From a virus: a DNA stretch of 52,199 nt. The stretch lies in IMG/VR virus record IMGVR_UViG_3300008108_004406, positions 1-52,199 of that record; one strand, given 5' to 3'. Positions within the stretch are counted from its first letter, which is position 1. Each line of letters opens with the position of its first letter. A program made the translations under genes and the position numbers. Under the pieces are notes generated by a model. The model was given only the letters and a program-made list of their open reading frames with translations, did not search any database and had not been told where the DNA came from. Below, in pieces: positions 33,813 to 42,378 of the stretch.

Positions 33813-34709
33813 ATGAAAAAGTTAACAACATATAATATAGCAGTTTGTTTAAGCGGACAATCACGTACTTGGAGAACGGCTAAGGAAAACATTCTTAACT
33901 ATTTTGATGTAAAAATTAATACACATAAAAATTGTAAAGTAAATGTTGACTTCTTTATTCACACTTGGGATACAAATAGTTACAGAGATAAAACACAACC
34001 GAGATGGGAAAATACTGATTATGTAATAGATAATCCAAATGAAGCTGATGAAATAAAATTTGCTTTTAAACCAAAGTTGATGGAGTATGAACCATTTAAT
34101 TCGGAAGGATTTATTGAAGCTTGGGATGGCATGTTTTATAGCTTTATGAAAAGCGTAGAACTTAAACGAAGATATGAGTTAATGAAAGATATCACATATG
34201 ATATGGTTATTAAAACCCGATTTGATATAAACTTTCTACAAGAAGGTGTTAATAAATTTGGGTTACCCATAAATAAATTCTATGTACATCCGATAAAACC
34301 ATTTACGGCATATGCCTCATCGGCAACTCCTACAAGATTTCCAAACGAATTCAATCAGGTTTGCTTTGATGATGTATTCTTTTATGCAGACTCATCCACT
34401 ATGGATATAATAGCACAAATTTACAGATGGTATAAAAAAATAATGGAAAAAGGTAGACTACAAAAAGTTACAGGGGAGTTCGTTGAATTTCCCGAATTCT
34501 ACTATGGACCGGGTACACTTTTATACAAATATATGACTAATTGGAATATTCATCCATATGGAGAACATGCTAATCCATACTATGTAGTTAGAAAAGAAGC
34601 AGAAGATAGGGGATTGCATAGCATTAATGATTGGCAAGAAGTATTCAACGTATCAAAAGATTGGTATGAAAATGGTTATTTTGAAAAATCAAAAGCTGAT
34701 ATACATTAA
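33813..34709 (+). CDS. SGQ-x-RT family putative glycosyltransferase (copy 3)
   Basis: This 298-aa paralogue carries IAVCLSGQSRTWR, DFFIHTWDTN, YDMVIKTRFDINF and DDVFFYADSSTMDIIA. It is closer to copy 2 than to copies 1, 4 and 5 in the last motif (FFYADS). The C-terminal 60 residues (PEFYYGPGTLLYKYMTNW and beyond) are extra compared with copy 2. It starts 1 bp after copy 2 and is followed after 2 bp by the first SGNH-like gene. The cytoplasmic location and glycan role are inferred from family context. Confidence 0.58.
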   Translation: MKKLTTYNIAVCLSGQSRTWRTAKENILNYFDVKINTHKNCKVNVDFFIHTWDTNSYRDKTQPRWENTDYVIDNPNEADEIKFAFKPKLMEYEPFNSEGFIEAWDGMFYSFMKSVELKRRYELMKDITYDMVIKTRFDINFLQEGVNKFGLPINKFYVHPIKPFTAYASSATPTRFPNEFNQVCFDDVFFYADSSTMDIIAQIYRWYKKIMEKGRLQKVTGEFVEFPEFYYGPGTLLYKYMTNWNIHPYGEHANPYYVVRKEAEDRGLHSINDWQEVFNVSKDWYENGYFEKSKADIH

Positions 34710-34711
34710 TT

Positions 34712-35344
34712 ATGAATAATTTATTTGTATTTGGATGTTCGTTTACGCATGGAAATGGTTGTTTACCAAATGACCCATATTCTTTAAAATATAAAAAGTC
34801 CGAAGATGATTTAATATGGCCGGAAATCATAGCTAAAAAATTAAATTTAAAATTATTTAATTTAGGAATGGGTGGCGTTGGAAATGATTATATAATTGAC
34901 AGTATTATGCAAAATTTCGACTTAATAGGTGAAGGAGATGTTGTCATAATACAAAAAACATTTTCGCATAGATTTGATATATGTTCTAAAAATGATGATG
35001 ATAGTGGATATCAATGGGAAACCATAACTCCAACATCGGAAGTGTTTTTAAAAGAAAAAGGATATTCTAAAAATGATATATTATCTTTTTTACATACCTT
35101 ATCACTAATTGATACCGATTTACACAATGAAAGGTGGCTAGAACGAATGCATTTTTTTAAAAAAATATTAGATGTTCATAAAAAAGTTAAAGTGTGTTTA
35201 TTTTGGGATTTAGAAGATGGGTATCATATAAAATTTGAAAGAATTAGTGATATCGATGCACAAATAAATGATGGACATTGGTCTTTTAAAGGACATAAAG
35301 CATTTGCTGAAGAAATAGTACAAAAAATAAAAGAATATGAATAA
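34712..35344 (+). CDS. SGNH/GDSL hydrolase-like protein (copy 1)
   Basis: This 210-aa protein has block I FGCSFTHGNG (nucleophile Ser), a block II-like LFNLGMGGVGNDYI with Gly and Asn, and a C-terminal DGHWSFKGHKAF containing a candidate catalytic Asp/His pair. These are the marks of the SGNH-hydrolase fold, whose members act as esterases on O-acetylated or O-acylated sugars or as acyltransferases. No signal peptide is visible, so it would act in the cytoplasm or on the virion. It is the first of five such genes in the island and overlaps the next one by 8 bp. Confidence 0.65.
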   Translation: MNNLFVFGCSFTHGNGCLPNDPYSLKYKKSEDDLIWPEIIAKKLNLKLFNLGMGGVGNDYIIDSIMQNFDLIGEGDVVIIQKTFSHRFDICSKNDDDSGYQWETITPTSEVFLKEKGYSKNDILSFLHTLSLIDTDLHNERWLERMHFFKKILDVHKKVKVCLFWDLEDGYHIKFERISDIDAQINDGHWSFKGHKAFAEEIVQKIKEYE

Positions 35345-36218
35345 AAAATTAAAAATAATTACCAATGGAGATAGTTGGGTATTTGGTTCTGAAATAGCAG
35401 ACCCACAAATCAGTATGAGATTCGATGGTGAAGTTCATCCTGGTAAATATGATTGGATGGAAGAGAATGATAATTATAGAATTCCAAAAATATTTCCAAC
35501 ACGATTATCAGAAATGATGAATGCAGAAGTTACAAACTTAGCTTGGCCTGCCGATGATAATGGAACTATTGCACATAGAACAATGGCATATATAACATCA
35601 AATTACATTGATAAAGAATTACCAACAGATGATTTATTTGTAATAGTTGGATGGTCATCTCCTGAAAGAAATTTCTTTTGGTATAAGGATGATATTGAAA
35701 ACTTCTCAATGAGATTTAGATTATGGCCACAAGTTCAGCACTTCGATAAACCACAGCAAGAAGAATTTTGGAAGTTATATGTACAATATCTTTGGAATGC
35801 GGAAGAATATTTACCAAGATATGTTATGAACGTTTTACAACTTCAAAACTTTTTTAAAGCTCATAATATTAAATGGATGATGTTTAATGCGTTTTATCAA
35901 ACACCAGGAAAAAATCCAATGGATTGGGAAGATTTAAACGTTAGAGACGAGTTACAAAAATTAAACTTACATGGTACTCCATATAGTATATCCAATCATA
36001 AAGGTAGACACGTTTATCAATATGATTACGTTCCAATGTGGGATACAGTAGATAGAATTCGTTTCTATAAAAAAGACCAACCAAACAATACATTTAAAAG
36101 TTTTATGGAAAAGAAAAATCCAACCCCCGTATATTATGGATGGCACCCATCTCCTGAATCACATACTATTTGGGCTGAAGAATTGGTTAGATATATAAAT
36201 CAATACAAATTACTTTAA
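35337..36218 (+). CDS. SGNH hydrolase-like protein (copy 2, NGDSW type)
   Basis: This 293-aa protein has block I ITNGDSWVFGSE with the nucleophile Ser, a region TNLAWPADDNGTIAHR with the oxyanion Asn, and a C-terminal HPSPESHTIWAEEL with the His. The insertion in the middle (residues 100-200, Trp/Phe-rich) is longer than in copy 1. The domain most likely removes or transfers acyl groups on a glycan. The start overlaps the stop region of copy 1, and the gene is followed after 2 bp by the DUF5672-like gene, so they are probably co-translated. Confidence 0.62.
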   Translation: MNKKLKIITNGDSWVFGSEIADPQISMRFDGEVHPGKYDWMEENDNYRIPKIFPTRLSEMMNAEVTNLAWPADDNGTIAHRTMAYITSNYIDKELPTDDLFVIVGWSSPERNFFWYKDDIENFSMRFRLWPQVQHFDKPQQEEFWKLYVQYLWNAEEYLPRYVMNVLQLQNFFKAHNIKWMMFNAFYQTPGKNPMDWEDLNVRDELQKLNLHGTPYSISNHKGRHVYQYDYVPMWDTVDRIRFYKKDQPNNTFKSFMEKKNPTPVYYGWHPSPESHTIWAEELVRYINQYKLL

Positions 36219-36220
36219 TA

Positions 36221-36745
36221 ATGTTAGATTTAACAAATGTATCTGTTGTTATAGTAGATGATTATAGAGATAATCCATCAGAATCTAACATACGAAACAT
36301 AATAGTAAAGAAAGCATTAGATTATTCAAAGCAATATATTAATTTTGGAGAAATATTAGAATTTTCTCCGTTAAATGGATTCAATCGAAGTTTAAAAACC
36401 GGCGAATTCGAAAACTTTTTTGTAAGAGAATTACCTTGGTTAGTAAATACCGAATATTATTTAACTTTCCAATGGGATGGATTTATAATAAACCCATTAA
36501 GTTGGAATCCGAATTGGCTAAAATATGATTTCATTGGCGGTGGACATCGTTTACAAAATGGTGGATTTTCTTTAAGAAAAACCAATATGATGCGAAATCT
36601 ATCAACCAATGAATTAATGGAGTGTATAAATGGATTTGGTAATGTAAATTCTTTATATACAAATGAAGATTCGTATTACTCTATGTTTTATAAACATAAT
36701 GCTAAAAAGATACCCGGCGAAGATAGTAGAATAAGAAATTTATAG
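36221..36745 (+). CDS. DUF5672-like glycan protein, upstream (0-frame) part
   Basis: The 0-frame product is 174 aa and ends at TAG 36743-36745. LDLTNVSVVIVDDYR, LTFQWDGFIINPLSWNP, YDFIGGGHR and QNGGFSLRKTNMM match the conserved core of DUF5672, a family of putative glycan transferases. The family normally continues past this stop with a Trp-rich C-terminal part. That part is present here in the -1 frame (36745-36981, including FGWHWSG). The switch point is A AAT TTA directly before TAG, a canonical slippery heptamer. So this is either the short product of a programmed frameshift or a broken gene. Confidence 0.7.
   Translation: MLDLTNVSVVIVDDYRDNPSESNIRNIIVKKALDYSKQYINFGEILEFSPLNGFNRSLKTGEFENFFVRELPWLVNTEYYLTFQWDGFIINPLSWNPNWLKYDFIGGGHRLQNGGFSLRKTNMMRNLSTNELMECINGFGNVNSLYTNEDSYYSMFYKHNAKKIPGEDSRIRNL
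36736..36745 (+). other. Candidate -1 frameshift site (AAATTTATAG)
   Basis: A AAT TTA is phased exactly as X XXY YYZ in the 0 frame and is followed at once by the TAG stop. This decamer equals the Rous sarcoma virus gag-pol shift site plus gag stop codon (known biology). After slippage the reading continues ATA GAA AAT AAA. A small hairpin, CATTTAAT (36773-36780) and ATTAAATG (36783-36790), lies 31 nt downstream and could stimulate slipping, but it is weak and AT-only apart from its base. Confidence 0.55.
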
Positions 36746-36981
36746 AAAATAAAAATTTATTATTAAACGAACCATTTAATCCATTAAATGAAAATGATGA
36801 AATATGTGATTCTTTTAATTTTTCATCATTTTTTAAATACAATTCAAACGCATTTGGATGGCACTGGTCCGGAAGTTTAGATACATTTACAACTCTACAT
36901 TATTATAAAGAATTAAATGTTTTTTCTGAAGAAGAATTAAAACGTATAGATACTTATTTAAGAAAAAGAATAAATCGTTAA
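36745..36981 (+). other. -1 frame extension of the DUF5672-like protein
   Basis: This is an open frame from about 36730 to TAA 36979-36981 without a usable start codon. It encodes ENKNLLLNEPFNPLNENDEI, a Phe/Ser-rich segment, NSNAFGWHWSG, and EEELKRIDTYLRKRINR. FGWHWSG fits the C-terminal part of the DUF5672 fold. Joined to the upstream product by a -1 shift it gives a protein of about 253 aa, close to the usual family size. The frame ends 1 bp before the next ATG, so spacing to the neighbour is normal only for the extended gene. Confidence 0.6.
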
Positions 36982-36982
36982 T

Positions 36983-37783
36983 ATGAAAAATATAGTTATT
37001 TGTGGTGATTCATTTAGTATTGGAATAGGGTGCCACGATTTACACAATGAACCATATGGTTCTAGGCTAGCAAATAAGTTTGATAGAAATATTTTAAACT
37101 ATGCAAAAGGCTCATCCACAAATCTATCTATTTTTTTACAAGTAAAATATGTTGTAGAAAATATAAATCCATCGGATATAGATTTTGTATGTATTGCACC
37201 AACCTCATATAATAGAGTAGAATGGTTTCCAGAAGATGCGGATGCATCCGATGGAGATTTGAAATTAACAGGTGTTAATTACCATCAATATCCGCCATAT
37301 GGGAGAGATACTTATCAGTATATTTTAGAAAACCCAATGAAATATGATGAAAGATATACAGGCGAAATGTTTACTGAAAATTATTATGGTGTAGTAGATT
37401 ATGTGGATAATGTTTTAGATGGAAAGCGTGGAGCTGGAGATTACTTTGCTAAATTCAAAAACGAAAGGCCTGATAGAATGCGTTTACTTAGAAATTATTA
37501 TGCAGAAGTTTTTGATGATAGAATACAACGTTATTATGATATAGGCGTAATTACTATGGCATATAATTTATTAGAAAATAGAAATATAAAATCATTGGTA
37601 TTAACTTATGATGCGGATTTTAAAAATTATATACCAGATGAAAGTTTAGTTAACGTAGATTGGGGGATATTATCAAAGAAGTATCCCGATGATTTGAATA
37701 CACTACATACATCAGCCGAAGGCCATAAAGAGGTTTTTGAAACGATAATAAAAAAATTACAAAGCAATGGATGGAGTAAATAA
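36983..37783 (+). CDS. SGNH hydrolase-like protein (copy 3)
   Basis: This 266-aa protein has block I VICGDSFSIGIGC, a block II-like region NYAKGSSTNLSIF with Asn, DFVCIAPTSYNRVEW as a core strand, and NTLHTSAEGHKEVF with the His near the C-terminus. It follows the SGNH-fold pattern but diverges strongly from copies 1 and 2. The middle (about 90-190) is rich in Tyr/Asp/Glu and may be the glycan-binding part. Its last 17 bp overlap the next SGNH-like gene, so the two are coupled and may act as a pair. Confidence 0.62.
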   Translation: MKNIVICGDSFSIGIGCHDLHNEPYGSRLANKFDRNILNYAKGSSTNLSIFLQVKYVVENINPSDIDFVCIAPTSYNRVEWFPEDADASDGDLKLTGVNYHQYPPYGRDTYQYILENPMKYDERYTGEMFTENYYGVVDYVDNVLDGKRGAGDYFAKFKNERPDRMRLLRNYYAEVFDDRIQRYYDIGVITMAYNLLENRNIKSLVLTYDADFKNYIPDESLVNVDWGILSKKYPDDLNTLHTSAEGHKEVFETIIKKLQSNGWSK

Positions 37784-38561
37784 AAAAAGATTTTTTGCAT
37801 TTGGGTGTAGTTACACATGTCATATAGCTGGAACTTGGGCAGATTATATTGGTTCAAACTTTGAAGAATACTACAACTTTGGAAGAGGTGGAGCATGCAA
37901 CACATATATAATGAGTAAATTTATAGAAGCAGATGTTAAATATAAATTTGATTATGAAACGGATTACATAGTTGTTATGTTTACTAATTTCAATAGATTT
38001 TCATACTACGATAAAGTTGGTTGGAAATTACAAGGAAGCGTTTATAAAAATGAAACATACCCAGAACAATTTAGAAATCAAATGTGGTCCGAAGATTGGG
38101 GAATTTATAATTCTTGGATAGCAATAAACACAATCAAACAATTATTGAGATATAAAGCTTTAGAAAATAAATTGCTAATGGCTATGGATAGTATTTATTT
38201 TGAAGAATCTCCGTTTGATGATACATTAACAAACGCTTTATCAAATAAATTTGTAAACAATATTTACAATTCATTAGCCGATTCTGAATCATTAGATAAG
38301 TGGAAGGGAAAACGATATGAGTATCCAAATGATTATGAGTTATATAAAAAAGAAGATTTCAGAGATGCACATCCTACTCAAAAGATGCATTACGAATTTA
38401 TGAAAGATAAATTTCCACAATTCGATACAGAAAAATCTAAAAATACATTTGAATTGTTAGAATCGTTAAAGGATACTTCATCTTGGCACAATCAACAACA
38501 ATCATATCAACTGAATTTTAATCAACAAAAAAACAAAGCATTCGGTGCTCCCTTATTTTAA
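37767..38561 (+). CDS. SGNH hydrolase-like protein (copy 4)
   Basis: This 264-aa protein has block I RFFAFGCSYTCHIAG (Ser in GCSYT), block II YYNFGRGGACNTYI (Gly and Asn), block III-like IVVMFTNFNRF, and a C-terminal DAHPTQKMHYEFM with Asp and His. All four SGNH blocks can be placed, so this is one of the clearest of the five copies. The last 55 residues are polar, with Ser/Gln repeats (SSWHNQQQSYQLNFNQQ), perhaps a flexible tail. Start ATG 37767 overlaps copy 3. Confidence 0.62.
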   Translation: MDGVNKKRFFAFGCSYTCHIAGTWADYIGSNFEEYYNFGRGGACNTYIMSKFIEADVKYKFDYETDYIVVMFTNFNRFSYYDKVGWKLQGSVYKNETYPEQFRNQMWSEDWGIYNSWIAINTIKQLLRYKALENKLLMAMDSIYFEESPFDDTLTNALSNKFVNNIYNSLADSESLDKWKGKRYEYPNDYELYKKEDFRDAHPTQKMHYEFMKDKFPQFDTEKSKNTFELLESLKDTSSWHNQQQSYQLNFNQQKNKAFGAPLF

Positions 38562-38562
38562 T

Positions 38563-39990
38563 ATGAACAAATATAAATTAAACTTCGTTTTTGATTACTT
38601 TTTTCCAAGTTTCATTTTACCAAATGCAACTATGCCTGAAATTGGTATTGTAAATTATTTAGCTTCAATGCACACAAATAAAGCACAAAATGCAACTGTG
38701 TTTGAACAGCAAATTGGTTTACAAGAATTGTTTGGGGATAAATTTAATGGTATGCCTAATTCCGGTACTGGGTATTTTTATCAAGCACAAGTTTATCAAC
38801 CTATATTAGATTTTATACAAAAACCATTATATAACAATAATAATGGACAAGATAGATTTATATATCCAATAAAACCTAATCCTGTATTAAGTGATTTTAT
38901 TGGCGTAAATCAAACAATTGGTAGTAGAATGAATGGGGAATTCTTTTGGAAATATATTTCGGCACAAGCTATGGAACATATTTTACGAAAAGATGGAATT
39001 ATATTCATAGATTATTCAATGGAGCCATATATTGATAAATACTTACATGATGCATTTCACGAAGGATTAAAAAATAGTGGTATTCCAAAAGAATCTATAA
39101 TTTTATGTGTAAATAGTTTTAATGCAAGAACTTGTTATGAGAACTATTATCCAGAAAATGAAAGAATGTATTCAGTTAGAAATTTACCATTCTGTTTAGA
39201 CCATAGCTCTTGGTATTATAATAGTGAATTAGAAAGAAATACAGGAGTTTGTATGACCGAAGCTGATTTTTTAAATACAAAAAATACAATAAGAAAAAAC
39301 CATTTTTTAATGAAAATTAGAAATGGTAGACAGCATAGAATCGCATTTTTGTATAAAATGGCAAGTGCTAATTTATTGGAAATGGGAGATTTTTCATTCC
39401 TTACACCAAATGTTAACCAAAATTTTATGGATTCGGTTCAGCACGTAATTCAAAATTATGACTTAAAAAATCAACATTTGGGAAATATTAAAAGGTTACA
39501 TGAAACGGCTCCGCATGTTTTACAAAGTGAAAGAGATATATCATATGGACAAATTAATGCGTGGACTGATTCTCACTTTCAACCACATATAAATTCTTAT
39601 TTTGAAATATGTTTTGAAACATTTGTACATGGCGACCACAAATCATTAACGGAAAAAATATTTAAACCAATTATAAATTTCCAACCATTTTTCTTTGTTG
39701 CATTCCCAGGAGGATTACAATTATTGAGAAATTTAGGATTTAAAACATTTGAAGGGTTTATCGATGAAAGCTATGATAATATAGAAAATGTTAATGAAAG
39801 ATTAGAAGCTATATTTTTAGAAGTTAAAAGATTATGTGAAATGAGTAAAGAGGAAATACACGATTGGTATTGGAAAATGGAAGATATACTAATTCATAAT
39901 CATAGAACATTAATAAATCATCATAAGAATAAATTATTTGGAGAAGATTTAGTTAAAGAATTCTATGATATCACACATAATATTATTTAA
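38563..39990 (+). CDS. Predicted glycosyltransferase with C-terminal EK-x-FKP motif
   Basis: I choose ATG 38563 (475 aa) over a GTG at 38545 that would overlap the preceding stop; the N-terminus then reads MNKYKLNFVFDYFFPSFIL. The C-terminal part has SYFEICFETFVHGDHKSLTEKIFKP written in two adjoining motifs (ICFETF, then LTEKIFKP) and PFFFVAFPGGLQLLRNLGF. This resembles the nucleotide-sugar site of GT10/GT47-like GT-B enzymes, in which Glu and Lys of E-x-T-EK contact the donor. The N-terminal half is family-specific. The donor is unknown. It lies between SGNH-like genes and the third group of transferases. Confidence 0.6.
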   Translation: MNKYKLNFVFDYFFPSFILPNATMPEIGIVNYLASMHTNKAQNATVFEQQIGLQELFGDKFNGMPNSGTGYFYQAQVYQPILDFIQKPLYNNNNGQDRFIYPIKPNPVLSDFIGVNQTIGSRMNGEFFWKYISAQAMEHILRKDGIIFIDYSMEPYIDKYLHDAFHEGLKNSGIPKESIILCVNSFNARTCYENYYPENERMYSVRNLPFCLDHSSWYYNSELERNTGVCMTEADFLNTKNTIRKNHFLMKIRNGRQHRIAFLYKMASANLLEMGDFSFLTPNVNQNFMDSVQHVIQNYDLKNQHLGNIKRLHETAPHVLQSERDISYGQINAWTDSHFQPHINSYFEICFETFVHGDHKSLTEKIFKPIINFQPFFFVAFPGGLQLLRNLGFKTFEGFIDESYDNIENVNERLEAIFLEVKRLCEMSKEEIHDWYWKMEDILIHNHRTLINHHKNKLFGEDLVKEFYDITHNII

Positions 39991-39992
39991 AA

Positions 39993-40268
39993 ATGAGTTA
40001 TACAAAAGATTACGAATTAATACTATCGGATGATGTTTTTATAAACAAAAATTATGTAAATAAGGAACTACTCACAATAGCTAGTGATACAAAAGATGAT
40101 GGTTCTATTTTATATAAAATGAATGAGCATGGATACCGTTCAAATTCATTCAAAAACAAATCAGAATATAATATTCTAACATTAGGGTGTTCTTGGACTA
40201 TGGGTGTTGGCGTTAGAAATGAAGCCATATGGCCTACATTGATAGCAGAAAACCCGATTTGGTTTTAA
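39993..40268 (+). pseudogene. SGNH hydrolase-like protein (copy 5), N-terminal fragment
   Basis: This 91-aa fragment contains NEHGYRSNSF and block I ILTLGCSWTMGVGV, then IWPTLIAEN before it runs into a stop. The next conserved strand of such hydrolases (KPDLVLIMWPGF) is found directly after, but in another frame. The intervening part, normally several dozen residues with the Gly and Asn of blocks II and III, is missing. This fits a deletion at about 40245-40255 that also changes the frame. The fragment keeps the nucleophile Ser but not the His. Confidence 0.6.
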
Positions 40269-40693
40269 TAATGTGGCCTGGGTTTAGTAGACGAGATTAC
40301 TTAAAAGATAATGGAGTATTTAAAAAGGTAGGGGGGTTTAGATTAGCACATGAAAGAGATGTTATTTGGAAAAACGAAGAAGAAGATAGATTATTTGTTG
40401 AACTAAGAAATGATTATCAGGATTTAATGGAGTTTTGGGAAGCTTATAAATTGGTTGAAATGACCGCAAAACTATATAATATAAATGTTATACATACCAT
40501 TTCCGGATATTATTACGATATATTTAAAGAACTAAAACCGCATCTTAAAAATACAATTGATTATAGCACATTTTTTGAACCATTGGATTGTTATCAAACC
40601 GATTTTGCAGCAAGAGATAATCATCACCCTGGCGAAAAATGGCATTTGGAATTTTCAAAAAAGTTTTTTATCTTTGTAGATAAAAAATTATGA
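40229..40693 (+). pseudogene. SGNH hydrolase-like protein (copy 5), C-terminal fragment
   Basis: This frame gives 154 aa with KPDLVLIMWPGFSRRDY and, near the end, DNHHPGEKWHLEF with the catalytic-type Asp and His. It lacks block I, which sits in the overlapping frame upstream. The first eight or so residues after ATG 40229 are likely translated junk. Together with 39993-40268 it forms one interrupted gene. Its end overlaps the next gene by ATGA, so coupling to the downstream SGQ-x-RT gene is kept. Confidence 0.6.
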
Positions 40694-41598
40694 AAGTAGC
40701 AGTATGTTTTAGTGGGCAGATTAGGACAGCAAACGAATGTGCACCTAATCTAAAACGATTTTTCTCAAGCAAAAAGCATGAGATTGATTTTTTTATTCAT
40801 ACTTGGGATAACACATCTTACAAAAATTTCAATGGCACAAACATTTATCCACATCGTACTAGATTTATTACATCGGATGAAGTAGAATTTTTAAAACAAA
40901 CTTACAATCCAAAAGCAATAAAAATAGAATCGCATTTGGATTATTTAAAAAAATATGTAGAAAAAGGATTTGGTAGTGGATTAGAGCTTTGGTATTCTTT
41001 TTATAAAAGTATTATTTTAAAAAGATGGTATGAAAGAAAACATAATTTTAAATATGATATTGTTATAAAAATAAGACCGGATTCTATGTTTAAAAATGTT
41101 GATACGTTTGATGAGCATATTGAGCATATTTTAAGTAAGAGTGATAATACAATGGCTACTCATTTCAGATATAGCTCAGACTGGACTAGTATTTTAAATA
41201 CAATAAGCGCAAACGATATTTTTTTTATTTCAAATTCTAAAACAATGGACTCATATTCAACATTTTTTATAGACAAAATGAAATATGATAAATCAATAAA
41301 TCCAGCGTATTGTAAAAATGATGGATATGGATATACTCAATATATGCACACATTTTTTAAAAACATAAATCCAATACATGCGTTTGATGAACCATTTGTG
41401 TTAAGAGATGCATATAAACATTTAGCAAAGGAAGAGGTTAGTAAAGAGTGTATAGAAAAAATATCAGAAGCTGATGGATATTATTATAGCTATTATAAAT
41501 TAAACCCTAATGGTAATTTTTATGTATATGACTTACCTAATGAGGTTGGTGTTGATTTTGATGATATGGACAACAAAGTTTATTTAAATGAAAATTGA
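40690..41598 (+). CDS. SGQ-x-RT family putative glycosyltransferase (copy 4)
   Basis: This 302-aa paralogue has VAVCFSGQIRTANE, DFFIHTWDNT, YDIVIKIRPDSMF and NDIFFISNSKTMDSY. It is most like copies 1 and 5 (RPD motif, FLSNS or FISNS). It is separated from copies 1-3 by a block of SGNH-like genes, so duplication was followed by rearrangement or insertion. The C-terminus is Tyr/Asp-rich (DGYYYSYYKL). The start overlaps the broken SGNH gene (ATGA), and the stop overlaps copy 5 by 11 bp. Confidence 0.58.
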   Translation: MKVAVCFSGQIRTANECAPNLKRFFSSKKHEIDFFIHTWDNTSYKNFNGTNIYPHRTRFITSDEVEFLKQTYNPKAIKIESHLDYLKKYVEKGFGSGLELWYSFYKSIILKRWYERKHNFKYDIVIKIRPDSMFKNVDTFDEHIEHILSKSDNTMATHFRYSSDWTSILNTISANDIFFISNSKTMDSYSTFFIDKMKYDKSINPAYCKNDGYGYTQYMHTFFKNINPIHAFDEPFVLRDAYKHLAKEEVSKECIEKISEADGYYYSYYKLNPNGNFYVYDLPNEVGVDFDDMDNKVYLNEN

Positions 41599-42349
41599 AA
41601 ATATAAAAATAGCGATTTGTTTTAGTGGACAAATAAGAACAGGGTTATTAACCTATAAAAATATTAAAAATTTTATAGGAGATTTAATAGACCAATGCGA
41701 TGTATTTGTTCATACTTGGGATGTTAGAAGTGAAACATCATCGGATTTAAGTATAGCAGGTGTTCCATTTAAAGAGCCTAATTCTTTGTTTGAAGAATTT
41801 TCAAAAATATGGAATCCTAAAAAAATGATTGTTGATGATTTTATTGACTGGCAAAAACAATATATTAAAATAGAACCTTTATTTTATTCTTTATATGAAT
41901 GTGATAAACTAAGAAAAGAATATCAAAAAGAAAATAATTTAGATTATCATTTTATAATAAAAATAAGGCCTGATTTTATTTATAACCCATCATATAAATT
42001 AAAAGATGAATTGGAAATAATATTAAATTCCGATTACGGAAATAGTATATATACTATGGATTTTGGAAATGTAATAAGTTTAAATAAATTTGAAGATGTT
42101 TTTTGGATTGCTACATCAAACGTTTTTGATGTTGCTGTAAATTATTACTTCGAAAGATTGGGAACGAATGAAGTAGATTGGCAAACGGAAATGGCGGAAT
42201 ATTTAATCAAAAATAATATATCGTTTAAACGATTGTTTTGTGGAAATGAAGGTATCCCATACCGATGGAGTAATCTTTATGAACAAAATAGAACAATAGA
42301 AGATTACGAAAACAATTGGAGAAGGTATTTTTTTAATTTACCCGTTTAG
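41588..42349 (+). CDS. SGQ-x-RT family putative glycosyltransferase (copy 5)
   Basis: This 253-aa paralogue is the shortest. It has IAICFSGQIRTG, DVFVHTWDVR, YHFIIKIRPDFIY and EDVFWIATSNVFDVAV. All four family motifs are kept, so the extra C-terminal tails of other copies are not essential to the fold. It is the last gene before the candidate promoter at 42351, so the second glycan operon probably ends here. It shows the same KPKKMIVDDF-type segment (NPKKMIVDDF) as copy 1 (NPKKIIVDDY), which supports a close relationship to that copy. Confidence 0.58.
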   Translation: MKIENIKIAICFSGQIRTGLLTYKNIKNFIGDLIDQCDVFVHTWDVRSETSSDLSIAGVPFKEPNSLFEEFSKIWNPKKMIVDDFIDWQKQYIKIEPLFYSLYECDKLRKEYQKENNLDYHFIIKIRPDFIYNPSYKLKDELEIILNSDYGNSIYTMDFGNVISLNKFEDVFWIATSNVFDVAVNYYFERLGTNEVDWQTEMAEYLIKNNISFKRLFCGNEGIPYRWSNLYEQNRTIEDYENNWRRYFFNLPV

Positions 42350-42350
42350 T

Positions 42351-42359
42351 ATATTTATA
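42351..42359 (+). promoter_or_regulatory. Candidate late promoter ATATTTATA
   Basis: The motif overlaps no gene, sits 1 nt after the stop of the preceding gene and 19 nt before ATG 42379, and is followed by ATTAATAGAAC. It would start the sugar-supply operon (42379-50736). Confidence 0.4.
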
Positions 42360-42378
42360 ATTAATAGAACATATTAAT

